Assembly: GCA_963724495.1 (NCBI GenBank)
Contig: CAVRUZ010000002.1
Location: 1,054,001-1,118,000 of the forward strand
DNA: 64,000 nt
DNA from: CAVRUZ01 sp963724495
Lineage (GTDB): Bacteria > Actinomycetota > Actinomycetes > Propionibacteriales > DAIQRJ01
Direction: 5' to 3'
Shown here: positions 34,945-43,210 of the stretch, in pieces
Position numbering within the stretch: the stretch's first letter is position 1
Layout of the letters: the number at the start of each line of letters is the position of its first letter
Translations under genes and position numbers: made by a program
Notes under the pieces: model-generated
Database searches by the model: none
What the model was told of the DNA's origin: nothing
The model's input: only the letters and a program-made list of their open reading frames with translations

Positions 34945-36204
34945 ATGAACATCCGTACCGAACACGCGTTCGTGCGCCGGCGCCGCATCGCCGTGGCGTC
35001 CGTCCTGGCGGTGGCCGTGCTGTCGACGGCCTTCGCCTGCAACCGGGCCACGGACAAGGACGAGGCGCCCGCGGCGGGTGACGCCGCCCCGACCGCCACG
35101 CAGACGCCCTCCGTCACCGCGACTCCGACCCCGGAGGCCACGCCCACGCCGGAGGAGACACCGACTCCCGAGGCCCCGGAGTTGCCGCCGGCGGACACGA
35201 CCGACTTCACCCGCACCGATCGGTTGACCGGCCACATGAGCCCGAAGTCGGTGGTGGCGGGTCCCGGCGGGATCATCACCGCGCAGAACATGATGTACAC
35301 GCACACGATCTCGGTGTTCAACCCGAGCGGCAAGATGATCAAGACCATCCCCGACTCGGTCGAGCTGGCCGACTTCGGGATCAAGGGCCACCCCGGGACA
35401 TCGCGTGGCGCTCCGGTCGAGGCTGCCTTCACCCACGACGGCAAGTACGTCTACGTGTCGAACTACTCCATGTACGGCCGGAACTTCGGCCCCGAAGGCA
35501 GTGACTCCTGCACGCCGGCGTCACAGCCGGACAAGAGCTACCTCTACCGGATCGACACCAAGACGCTGAAGATCGACCAGGTGATCCCGGTGGGATCCGT
35601 CCCGAAGTACGTCGCGGTCACACCCGACGACAAGACCGTCCTGGTCACGAACTGGTGCTCGTGGGACCTCTCGGTGGTCGATGTCGAGAGTGCCAAGGTC
35701 CGCAAGACGATCCCGCTGAACGGGAGCTACCCGCGCGGGATCGCCGCGGCGCCCGACAGCCGCACGGCGTTCGTCGCGATCATGGGGTCCACCCGCGTCG
35801 TCAAGGTCGACCTGTCCTCCGGCAAGGTCTCGGTCTTCGCCGAGCCCGGGAGCGGACCGCGTCACCTCGTGATCTCACCGGACGGCAAGTACCTCTACTC
35901 CACCAACAACGGCTCCGGCACCGTCAGCAAGATCGATGCCTCGAGCGGCAAGGTGATCAAGTCGGTCTCCACCGGCAACCAGCCCCGATCGATGGCGATC
36001 TCGTCGGACGGCAAGGCCGTGTACGTCGTGAACTACGAGTCGTCGACGGTGAGCAAGCTGCGGACCTCCGACATGAAGGAGATCGCGGAGAAGCCGACCG
36101 ACCACCACCCGATCGGCATCGCCTATGAGCCGACGAAGGGGACGGTCTGGGTGGCGTGCTACGTCGGCAGCATCATCGTGTTCGACGACAGCAAGCGCAG
36201 CTGA
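34945..36204 (+). CDS. exported seven-bladed beta-propeller (YVTN-like) protein
   Basis: 419 residues. A signal sequence (RRRRIAVASVLAVAVLSTAFAC) ends at a cysteine that may be lipidated, although FAC is a weak lipobox. A Thr/Pro/Glu-rich spacer with repeated TPTPE units follows (about 45-80). The rest contains YVTN-type blades, e.g. DGKYVYVSNYSMYG, DKTVLVTNWCSWDLSVVDV, DSRTAFVAIMGSTRVVKVDL, DGKYLYSTNNGSGTVSKI and DGKAVYVVNYESSTVSKL. Likely a surface binding or scaffolding protein. ATG 34945 follows GGGGACC. Divergent from Gfo/Idh 2. Confidence 0.88.
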   Translation: MNIRTEHAFVRRRRIAVASVLAVAVLSTAFACNRATDKDEAPAAGDAAPTATQTPSVTATPTPEATPTPEETPTPEAPELPPADTTDFTRTDRLTGHMSPKSVVAGPGGIITAQNMMYTHTISVFNPSGKMIKTIPDSVELADFGIKGHPGTSRGAPVEAAFTHDGKYVYVSNYSMYGRNFGPEGSDSCTPASQPDKSYLYRIDTKTLKIDQVIPVGSVPKYVAVTPDDKTVLVTNWCSWDLSVVDVESAKVRKTIPLNGSYPRGIAAAPDSRTAFVAIMGSTRVVKVDLSSGKVSVFAEPGSGPRHLVISPDGKYLYSTNNGSGTVSKIDASSGKVIKSVSTGNQPRSMAISSDGKAVYVVNYESSTVSKLRTSDMKEIAEKPTDHHPIGIAYEPTKGTVWVACYVGSIIVFDDSKRS

Positions 36205-36252
36205 CGATCCCCCAGGCCACCCGGGCGGTACCGGCCGGCGACGCGGACCGGC

Positions 36253-37248
36253 CTAGAACCGCTGCGGGGTTCCGGTGTCGGCCGCACGCTGCGCGAGCAG
36301 GGCGAGCCGGGTGGCCTCGATGCTGTCGTCCAGATCAGGCTCGAGTGGGTCGCCGGCCAGGAGAGCGTCGAACACCGCCTGCGCGGCCCGCGGGGGCGAC
36401 CCCAGAGCGATGTCGCGGGGAGGCTGGTCGTGTGTCGCGATGATGAGTCGTCGCTCGCGCCACTTCAGGTCGGCGGTGCCGCTCGTCCCGGTGAGCCGCA
36501 TGCGGTAGTCGCCGTGGTACGGGGCCGCCTCGGGACTCAGCCAGTCGACGCTCGCCTGCACCACGGGTCCGCCGTCGAAGGCCACCAGTGCCGCCGCGTG
36601 GTCGGCGAAGCCGGTGGGATCGCTGCGGCTGGACCGGGCGACCGCGGTCACGGTGCCGGTCGCCACCGTGCCCGCGACCCGGCCGAACATCCTGGCCAGG
36701 TCCAGGTCGTGCACGGCCAGGTCGTTGAGGAGGCCGCCGTAGCGGAGCGGGTCGAACATCCAGGCCGGCCGGGTCGCCGGCAACAGTCGGTGCGGCCCGG
36801 ACGACTCGATCGCGACGACATCCCCTAGCTCGCCTTCCCGCACGATCGCGAGGCAGGCCAGGGTTTCGGGATACCAGCGCTTCTCCAGCAGCAATGTCAG
36901 CGTTCCTGCGCTCGCTCGGGCAGCGCTTCCGATGGCGTCGAGTTCGGCCAGGGTCGTGCACATGGGCTTGTCCGCGATCACCTGGCAGCCCGCAGCCAGT
37001 CCGTCGACGATGATCTCGGCGCGGTCGCCGTTCACCGCCGCCACCGCCAGTACGTCCGGCGACAGCGCCAGCAGGTCGCGGTGATCGGAGTGCCCGGGGA
37101 CGCCAAGGGCGGCCGACCAGTCGGAGCGCACAGAGTCGTCGGAGTCGGCGATCCCGATGAGATCGACCTCCTGGCGGCGCGACTCGGCCAGCATCGTCTC
37201 CACGTGCGGGTGCCGTAGCCCCGCGACCGCCATCCTCAGCCGGGTCAC
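36253..37248 (-). CDS. Gfo/Idh/MocA-family oxidoreductase (3)
   Basis: 331 residues. The N-terminal nucleotide fold is atypical (MAVAGLRHPHVETMLAES). The conserved VIADKPMCTTLAELDAI contains the catalytic-region lysine, and GGLLNDLAVHDLDLARMFG carries the active-site signature. GTG 37246-37248 starts VTRLRMAVAG. A 30-bp stretch around this start is duplicated 61 bp upstream, so the start region may have been rearranged. It forms the third such enzyme within 7 kb, unusual unless the block serves one sugar pathway. Confidence 0.85.
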   Translation of the reverse strand: MTRLRMAVAGLRHPHVETMLAESRRQEVDLIGIADSDDSVRSDWSAALGVPGHSDHRDLLALSPDVLAVAAVNGDRAEIIVDGLAAGCQVIADKPMCTTLAELDAIGSAARASAGTLTLLLEKRWYPETLACLAIVREGELGDVVAIESSGPHRLLPATRPAWMFDPLRYGGLLNDLAVHDLDLARMFGRVAGTVATGTVTAVARSSRSDPTGFADHAAALVAFDGGPVVQASVDWLSPEAAPYHGDYRMRLTGTSGTADLKWRERRLIIATHDQPPRDIALGSPPRAAQAVFDALLAGDPLEPDLDDSIEATRLALLAQRAADTGTPQRF

Positions 37249-37322
37249 CGACGGAGTATGTCCGCGGCATTGCCATGGATTCAGACCGGGGCATCCTCAG
37301 CCGGGTCACTCGACGGAGTATG
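37231..37322. repeat. direct duplication of the Gfo/Idh 3 start region
   Basis: An 18-bp unit at 37231-37248 plus a 12-bp unit at 37249-37260 recur at 37292-37309 and 37311-37322 (one extra T at 37310), a 61-bp period. The first copy contains the GTG start of the minus-strand gene. The remaining 37323-37458 shows no supported feature. Confidence 0.75.
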
Positions 37323-37458
37323 GCCGGGCGGTCCTGCCACGTCCGGTCCGGGCGTTGGGAGCGGGAGCCTGTGGACGCACCGACGCCTACCTGTCCCGGC
37401 GGGCCCCGGCCTGTGGACACCGGCACTGTCGACGGCCGGCAGCGGCAGAGTTCGCCCC

Positions 37459-37983
37459 ATGGCCCCGAACCCGCCCGGCGCGGCACCACGCACCCTCGCG
37501 GGGCTCGCCGCGGCCCAGTCGGCGCGGCTGCGGGCGGCCGCCGGAAGCAGGGCCCTTGGAGAAGCCACGTCCCTGGGGTTGGTTCCGGTGCACGGCAGCG
37601 CGGACGGCTGGCTACTGGTGAACTCTCCGCTGCTGTCCCGTGGCCGAAGGGTGTTCGCTCCCGCGGTCGCCGACGACCTCCTCGACTTCGCCCTCCGGGT
37701 CGACCTGCTGTTGCGCTGGATCCATCCGCCGGTGCCGGTCGACACTCGGCCGCGCCGACCGGGCGAGGCGGCGGCCCTTCGCGTCGCGTTCGCCTCGCCG
37801 TTGGCCCTCCTGGTGATCCGGTCTGGTGTCCCCACCGCGGGCGACCGTGACGTCGCGTGGTGGCAGGCCTTCGGCCACGCCTGCGCGATCGTCGGGAGGC
37901 GAGCAGCCACCGCGCTGGCCGTGACGCCAGCCGGAGTCGGCGAGATCCCGGCCGAGCGCCAGGTCTGGCCGGCTGCCGGCTGA
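37459..37983 (+). CDS. hypothetical protein
   Basis: 174 residues, MAPNPPGAAPRTLAGLAAAQSARLRAAAG, with a helix-rich centre (ADDLLDFALRVDLLLRWIHPPVPVD) and no recognised domain. The ATG at 37459 is chosen for lack of a better start; no clear ribosome site precedes it. It ends 45 bp before dinB on the same strand, so it may be co-transcribed with it. Coding support is only the open frame and its codon pattern; it could be spurious. Confidence 0.5.
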   Translation: MAPNPPGAAPRTLAGLAAAQSARLRAAAGSRALGEATSLGLVPVHGSADGWLLVNSPLLSRGRRVFAPAVADDLLDFALRVDLLLRWIHPPVPVDTRPRRPGEAAALRVAFASPLALLVIRSGVPTAGDRDVAWWQAFGHACAIVGRRAATALAVTPAGVGEIPAERQVWPAAG

Positions 37984-38028
37984 GCCAGACCGCCGACCTT
38001 TGTCCCCGCCGACTGGCAGTGTTGGCCC

Positions 38029-39465
38029 GTGCCCCGCGACCGGCCGAGCATCGCCCACATCGATCTCGACGCCTTCTTCGCGGCCGTCGAGCAGCGGGAC
38101 AAGCCCTCGCTTCGGGGCAAGCCGGTCGTCGTCGGTGGCATCGGTCCGCGCGGAGTGGTGAGCACCGCGTCGTACGAAGCCCGAAAGTTCGGCGTCACGT
38201 CGGCGATGGCAACGGCGCAGGCGCGATCACGGTGTCCCTACGCCGCCTACCTCTATCCCCGCTTCGGCGCCTACCGCACCGCGAGCAGACAGGTGATGGC
38301 GGTTCTGGCCGGGTTCTCCGACCTCATCGAGCCGCTGTCGCTGGACGAAGCGTTCCTCGACCTCGACGCCGGACACGTGCGCATCGGCTCGACCCAGGAC
38401 GCGGTCGACTGGGCGGCGACCGTCAGGGCACAGATTGCGCAGGCGACCGGCGGCCTCACCGCCTCGGCCGGAGTCGCGACGTCGAAGATGGTCGCGAAGA
38501 TCGCCAGCGACCTGGACAAGCCCGACGGTCTGGTGGTCGTGCCGCCCGGTACCGAGGCCGATCTGTTGGCCCCGATGGGCGTCCGGGTGATCCCAGGGAT
38601 CGGTCCGGCCACCGCCGAACGCCTCCGCCGGGCCGGCGCCACGACGGTCGCGCAGGTGCGGGACATGTCCGATCGCGAGCTCGTCATGCTGCTGGGCCAG
38701 GCGCACGGCTCGCTGATCTCCAGACTGGCAAGGGCACGCGACGACCGGGAGGTCACACCCGACCGCCCGGCGAAGTCGGTGAGCGTCGAGGACACCTACG
38801 ACGCCGACGTCACCGACCCGGCTGTCCTCGCCCATCGGATCAGCGACCTGGCCGGACGGGTGTGCCGACGGCTTGCGGCCACCGGACTGTCGGGGCGGAC
38901 GGTCACGATCAAGGTCCGCCTGTACGACTTCACCACGATGAACCGGTCCACGACGCTCGCCGGGCCAACCGACGATGTGCGGGTGGTGGCGCCGAATGCC
39001 GTGCGCCTGCTGCGTGAACTCGACTGCTCCGCCGGCGTGCGACTCCTCGGTGTCGGCGTGTCCGCACTGTCCGACTGGGTCCAGGACGACTTGTTCACCG
39101 AAGACGAGCCGGCCACCGATGACGACTCACGGTCGGACGAGGGGGATCCTTCAGCCGCAGAGTCCGCCGCTGGCACCACCGAAGCAGAGCAGCAGGATCC
39201 CCCAACGGCCATTGACGAAACCGGCGAGCTGCGCGGACCCCAGGACCGGACCTTCGCCGACCGCTTTCCCGGTCGTGCGGATCCGGGCTGGCGCCCAGGC
39301 GAGGACGTCGAGCACGACAGCCACGGCCGCGGCTGGGTGTGGGGGTCTGGACGCGGTCGGGTGACGGTCCGGTTCGAGACGGCGGAGTCGGGCCCCGGTC
39401 CCGTGCACACGTTCGCGAGCGACGACGAGCGCCTGCACCGATACGAACCGTGGGAGCAGGAGTAG
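38029..39465 (+). CDS. dinB: DNA polymerase IV (Y-family) with clamp-binding motif and C-terminal extension
   Basis: Translesion polymerase. The catalytic metal site is HIDLDAFFAAVEQ and the second motif PLSLDEAFLDLD. Also visible are an HhH-type VRVIPGIGPATAERLRRAG in the thumb and the little-finger domain KSVSVEDTYDADVTD. QDDLF at residues 352-356 matches the sliding-clamp motif. Beyond it lies an acidic linker and a C-terminal domain PGEDVEHDSHGRGWVWGSGRGRVTVRFET that looks like a small Tudor/KOW-type fold as in UvrD tails. 478 residues, GTG 38029. Confidence 0.93.
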   Translation: MPRDRPSIAHIDLDAFFAAVEQRDKPSLRGKPVVVGGIGPRGVVSTASYEARKFGVTSAMATAQARSRCPYAAYLYPRFGAYRTASRQVMAVLAGFSDLIEPLSLDEAFLDLDAGHVRIGSTQDAVDWAATVRAQIAQATGGLTASAGVATSKMVAKIASDLDKPDGLVVVPPGTEADLLAPMGVRVIPGIGPATAERLRRAGATTVAQVRDMSDRELVMLLGQAHGSLISRLARARDDREVTPDRPAKSVSVEDTYDADVTDPAVLAHRISDLAGRVCRRLAATGLSGRTVTIKVRLYDFTTMNRSTTLAGPTDDVRVVAPNAVRLLRELDCSAGVRLLGVGVSALSDWVQDDLFTEDEPATDDDSRSDEGDPSAAESAAGTTEAEQQDPPTAIDETGELRGPQDRTFADRFPGRADPGWRPGEDVEHDSHGRGWVWGSGRGRVTVRFETAESGPGPVHTFASDDERLHRYEPWEQE

Positions 39466-39494
39466 CGGCAGTCCCAGAGAGCGTGCGCCTCGGG

Positions 39495-40097
39495 TCAGAA
39501 CTCGAGGGCACCGCGCTTGCCGGCCACGACCACCCACTTGTCGCCCGCCGAGCGGAGGGCGAACTCATAGGCGACGTTCTCGCCGCCCTTGACCTCCCGC
39601 TGGGTCTCGCCGCCCTTGGTGGCCACCAGGTCGGCGGAGGTCAGGCGGACCTTGAACACCAGCCAGTCGTTGGTCGCGACCCGGTCGTAGACGATCGTCT
39701 TCTTGGTGATCTTCCCGCCGGACAGCTTGTACTCGACGAAGCCGGCCTCGTCGATCAGGCCGAACTCGAGCAGGCACCACTCGCACGAGGGGTCGTAGGT
39801 GCCCTCCAGGCCGTCGACGCTGCGAAGGTCGATCGCGGTGTTGGTGGCGTTGAACATCGTCTCGAGCACCAGTGCCGCCGCCCGCTGGTCCTCGGTCGAC
39901 GGTTCGCTGCCAGTCGGCGCGTCGGTCGCCGTGGCGGTCGGCGTCGGTGTGGGGGTGGCCTCGCTGGTCGCGGACGCGGTGGCCGTCTCCGTCGTCAGCG
40001 GCGGCGGGGCGGGTGACGGCTCGGTGCAGGCAGCGGCACCGAGGACAAGAGACATCGACGCGAGCACTGGCGCGATCAGCCGGGGGCGCAGGTGCAC
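39495..40097 (-). CDS. DUF6318 lipoprotein
   Basis: 200 residues. The signal peptide RLIAPVLASMSLVLGAAAC ends in a lipobox-like cysteine (Cys24) and is followed by a Thr/Ala/Pro spacer. The mature domain includes the CEWC pair (about residues 105-108) and GWD-type strands KKTIVYDRVATNDWLVFKVRL, typical of DUF6318 in actinomycetes. GTG 40095-40097. It lies 109 bp downstream of the PKD gene on the same strand, so the pair may be co-transcribed. Function unknown. Confidence 0.8.
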   Translation of the reverse strand: MHLRPRLIAPVLASMSLVLGAAACTEPSPAPPPLTTETATASATSEATPTPTPTATATDAPTGSEPSTEDQRAAALVLETMFNATNTAIDLRSVDGLEGTYDPSCEWCLLEFGLIDEAGFVEYKLSGGKITKKTIVYDRVATNDWLVFKVRLTSADLVATKGGETQREVKGGENVAYEFALRSAGDKWVVVAGKRGALEF

Positions 40098-40206
40098 GGA
40101 TGTCTGCCTTCCGGTCGTGGTGGGGCCGGTGCCCGACGCCTCGTCACCGCTGCGGCCGTCGGTGCGGCCGGCGCCTGGGTCGGCGGGCCGCGGTGGGCTG
40201 GCCGCG

Positions 40207-41076
40207 CTACTGCGGGGCACCGATGCGGTTCTGCAGCTCGTCGATCTGCACCGTGCGCGATGACGGCTGGTCTGGTGCATCGATCGTGAGGCCCGCCAGC
40301 GCGAACGGCTCGATGCGGATGTCCCAGTGCTGGGTGACGGTGATCGTGTACGGCCCGGTCGCGTCGTAGGAGTGGGCCACCTGGTAGTGCCCGGGGACCT
40401 TGATCGGGTCGGTGCCGTCGTAGGGATTGCCGATGCCCTCGGCGGTGGCGCCGTCACCGAAGGTCCAGGAGTACCCGGGCTTGGCGTGGACCGTCATCGG
40501 GATGGGGAAGGTCACGCTCACCGTCACCACGTCGGTGGGGCCGTCGGCCCAGTTGATCACCGGGATCCCGATGATCCCCTTGGGGTCGGGATTGACGTTG
40601 GCCGTAGGTGCGTGCAGGTGGCGTCGCACCTGTTCCTCGATGCCGGCCGTCGCCTCCGCCAGCGGGATGAACGTCGACGGCTGTGCGGGATTCGGGCAGT
40701 AGATGGCACCGGTGGAGTCCCACGGCGCACCGGGAAGGCGGCGCCAGACGCGCATGGCGATGCCGTCGCCGCGACCGCTGGTCTCGCAGTACATCGAGGC
40801 GCCCAGGCACATGGCGTCCATGCCCGAGGAGGGGTCGGAGTTCTGCATGCACATCGGCACGTACCCGTACTCGTAGGGGTTGACCACACCGTCCCCGGCC
40901 ATCCCCAGATAGAAGCCGGTCCCCCGGGTGGCGCCCGGACTGCCGGCACTCTTGAAGCTGTACGACAGTGAGCCGTCGGCGGAGGCCGGTGTCGATCCGA
41001 CCACGAGGAACACAGCCGCGGTCGCGATCACCAGGACCGCGGACATCACCCGCTGCAGCTTCCGTGTGGACGTCAT
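40207..41076 (-). CDS. secreted PKD-domain-like protein
   Basis: 289 residues with a Sec signal peptide (residues about 1-33, cleavage after TPASA-DG). The middle part is a Cys-rich segment (CMQNSDPSSGMDAMCLGASMYCETSG ... AIYCPNP). The C-terminal part has the PKD-type sequence GYSWTFGDGATAEGIG with HSYDATGPYTITVT, so an Ig-like extracellular fold. ATG 41074-41076. An 8-bp inverted repeat (CTGTGGAC/GTCCACAG) lies in the 166-bp region upstream. Likely forms an exported pair with the DUF6318 lipoprotein. Confidence 0.82.
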   Translation of the reverse strand: MTSTRKLQRVMSAVLVIATAAVFLVVGSTPASADGSLSYSFKSAGSPGATRGTGFYLGMAGDGVVNPYEYGYVPMCMQNSDPSSGMDAMCLGASMYCETSGRGDGIAMRVWRRLPGAPWDSTGAIYCPNPAQPSTFIPLAEATAGIEEQVRRHLHAPTANVNPDPKGIIGIPVINWADGPTDVVTVSVTFPIPMTVHAKPGYSWTFGDGATAEGIGNPYDGTDPIKVPGHYQVAHSYDATGPYTITVTQHWDIRIEPFALAGLTIDAPDQPSSRTVQIDELQNRIGAPQ

Positions 41077-41242
41077 CGCCTCGTATCCGCTCGTCGACTC
41101 GACTCGTAAGACCTACGGCCGCGTCCTGCAGGGCGTCACCCTAGCCAGGACCTGTGGACCGACGAACTCGATGTCCACAGTCGGCTACTCGGGCGGCTCG
41201 GCTCCCGCCGCGTGTGCTACGCGACTCGCCGGGTGTGCCTCG

Positions 41243-43210
41243 TCAGCGCCGGCCGCGTCGTGCGCGCAGGTAGTCGGAGACCACGTACTCGCCCAGTCGC
41301 CCGATCTCCGGCGTGAACACCCGGCCTCCCGCCCTGCGCGCCATCGCGTCGACGAAACGGGCCAGGCCGGGGTCGTCGCCGAGCATGAACGTGTTGAGGG
41401 TCGCCCCCGTCCGCGCCAGTTCGTCCACCTGGGCGATCGTGGCGCGGATCGTCGCCGTCGTCGTCGGCCAGTGGAACTGCGCACCGCCGTCGCCGCTCAG
41501 GTGCGCGGTCGGTTCGCCGTCGGTCACCACCAGCACCACCGGCTCGGCCTCGGGATGGCGGCGCAGGTGCCTGCTCGCGAGCATGAGGGCGTGCTGCAGG
41601 TTGGTCCCCTGGATCCACTCCGGCTCCACCTCGGCGAGTTGGACCGGCGTGAGCGGGCGGGCCAGGCGGTCGAATCCCACGACCTGCAGCGCGTCCTGCC
41701 GGAAGCGCGTCTCGATCAGGTGCTGGAGCGCCAGCGCGGTCTGCTTCATCGGCCCCCAACGGCCGTCCTGCACCATCGAGAACGACAGGTCGACGCACAG
41801 GGCCACCGCGGCGCTGGTGCGCCGCTCGGTCTCGGTGACCTCGAAGTCCTCGACCGCCAAAGCCACCCCACGCGACCCCAGCCCCGCTCGGCGGAGCGCG
41901 TTGCCGACCGTGCGCGGCGCGTCGATGGGCAGCTCGTCACCGAACACCCACCCGCGGGTCAGACCGGTCGGCTCGTCCGCCGAACCCGTGCGGTGGTCGT
42001 CGTGGTCGCCGTGGCCGGTGGCCTCGAGCTGCGCGAACACGCGTCGCAGGGCGCTCTGGCCGAGCCGGCGCACCGCCCGCGGAGTCAACCGGAGGCCGTC
42101 GTCGCCGCGCGTCAGGAAGCCCTGCCGCTGAAGTTCCTGCTCCAGTTCGCGGAGGGACTGCAGGTCCGCCGCCGCCCCACGGCCAAGGTGCCGCTCGAGC
42201 AGGTCGACGTCGACGTCGTCGAGGGTGGCGCCGGGATGTCCCTGGCTCAGCTGGGCCTGCAGCGCTTCCAGGTCAGCCAGGTCGGCGATGGCACCGACGG
42301 CCTCGCCGTACCCGAGCGACTCGCCGCCGGGCCGCATTCCCGCCTCGGACTCACGATCGAGCCCCGGCCGGAGTGCCCGCAGGTTGTCCGACAGCTGGGA
42401 GAGCTGGAAGGCGAGGTCGGCGTCGGCCATCGCCTGGCTCAGGAGCTGGCTGAGCTGTTCGCGCTGCTGCGGGGTCAGCGAGTTCATCAGCCGCTGGGCT
42501 GCGGCCTCGCGGCGGGCGAGGGCGTCGATCAGTTCCTCGACGGTCTCCGGCTGCTCGGGGAACAGGTCGCCGTGCTTGTCCATGAAGTCGGCGAACCGGT
42601 CGGTGGTGTCCTCCTGGCGGGCATGGGCCGCCAGGAGCGCGTTCAGGTCGGCCAGCATGTCCTTCAGGGCCTGCATGGACTCCGGGTCCGACGGGTCGAA
42701 CCCTTGCTGGTCACCGAACTGGCCGCTGAGCAGTTCGCGTTGCAGCATCTCCTGGATGCCCTCGAAGATCTCGCGGGCCTCGTCGGAGCGCCAGTCGTAG
42801 CTGTCGAGACTGCGCACCGCGCCGGCGACGTCGTCGGGCAGCGTGTCGAGTTCCATCTCGGCGAACCGGGCGTCGTCGTCCTCGTTCGCGGCGAGCTCTC
42901 GGCGCTCGGTGGCGAGCGCCTGGTCGAGCGCCTCCCGGACTCGGTCGAGCGTGCCGCCGAGGTCGCCGCGGCGCCTTGCCCGGGCCCGTAGCTTGCGCAC
43001 CCGCTCGGCCAGCCGGTCCAGACCACCGCGGCCGTCGAGCCCGTCGCGCATGAGGTCACGGAGCGAGTCGCGGACGTTGCCGGCGGCGAGCACGTCGGCC
43101 CCGATCCGGTCGACGGCAGCGCGCACGTCGTAGGGCGGCGCCAGCGGATCCGGGCCGCCGCGCCACGGTCCGTAGCGGTAGTGCGCTCCTCCGCGGCGAG
43201 CCCGGGGCAT
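41243..43210 (-). CDS. VWA-domain protein (CoxE/BchD-like)
   Basis: 655 residues. A long charged, helix-rich N-terminal region (about 1-430; many DELARRE-type segments such as LRDLMRDGLDGRGGLDRLAERV) precedes a C-terminal von Willebrand A domain. The MIDAS motif is visible as CVDLSFSM with VVLVTDGEPTAH. Such proteins act with a MoxR-like AAA+ chaperone in assembly or metal insertion. Its ATG overlaps the AAA+ stop (TGATG), so the two are one operon. Target is unknown. Confidence 0.88.
   Translation of the reverse strand: MPRARRGGAHYRYGPWRGGPDPLAPPYDVRAAVDRIGADVLAAGNVRDSLRDLMRDGLDGRGGLDRLAERVRKLRARARRRGDLGGTLDRVREALDQALATERRELAANEDDDARFAEMELDTLPDDVAGAVRSLDSYDWRSDEAREIFEGIQEMLQRELLSGQFGDQQGFDPSDPESMQALKDMLADLNALLAAHARQEDTTDRFADFMDKHGDLFPEQPETVEELIDALARREAAAQRLMNSLTPQQREQLSQLLSQAMADADLAFQLSQLSDNLRALRPGLDRESEAGMRPGGESLGYGEAVGAIADLADLEALQAQLSQGHPGATLDDVDVDLLERHLGRGAAADLQSLRELEQELQRQGFLTRGDDGLRLTPRAVRRLGQSALRRVFAQLEATGHGDHDDHRTGSADEPTGLTRGWVFGDELPIDAPRTVGNALRRAGLGSRGVALAVEDFEVTETERRTSAAVALCVDLSFSMVQDGRWGPMKQTALALQHLIETRFRQDALQVVGFDRLARPLTPVQLAEVEPEWIQGTNLQHALMLASRHLRRHPEAEPVVLVVTDGEPTAHLSGDGGAQFHWPTTTATIRATIAQVDELARTGATLNTFMLGDDPGLARFVDAMARRAGGRVFTPEIGRLGEYVVSDYLRARRGRR

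Noticed and set aside
37281..38198. 305-codon minus-strand frame over the hypothetical gene and the dinB start
   Set aside because: It covers the antisense of dinB's conserved N-terminus and shows no domain or ribosome site.
41152..41180. DnaA-box-like TGTCCACA pair and similar CCTGTGGAC motifs at about 37369 and 37410
   Set aside because: Only scattered near-matches, not a cluster, and no dnaA or dnaN gene nearby. They do not define an origin.
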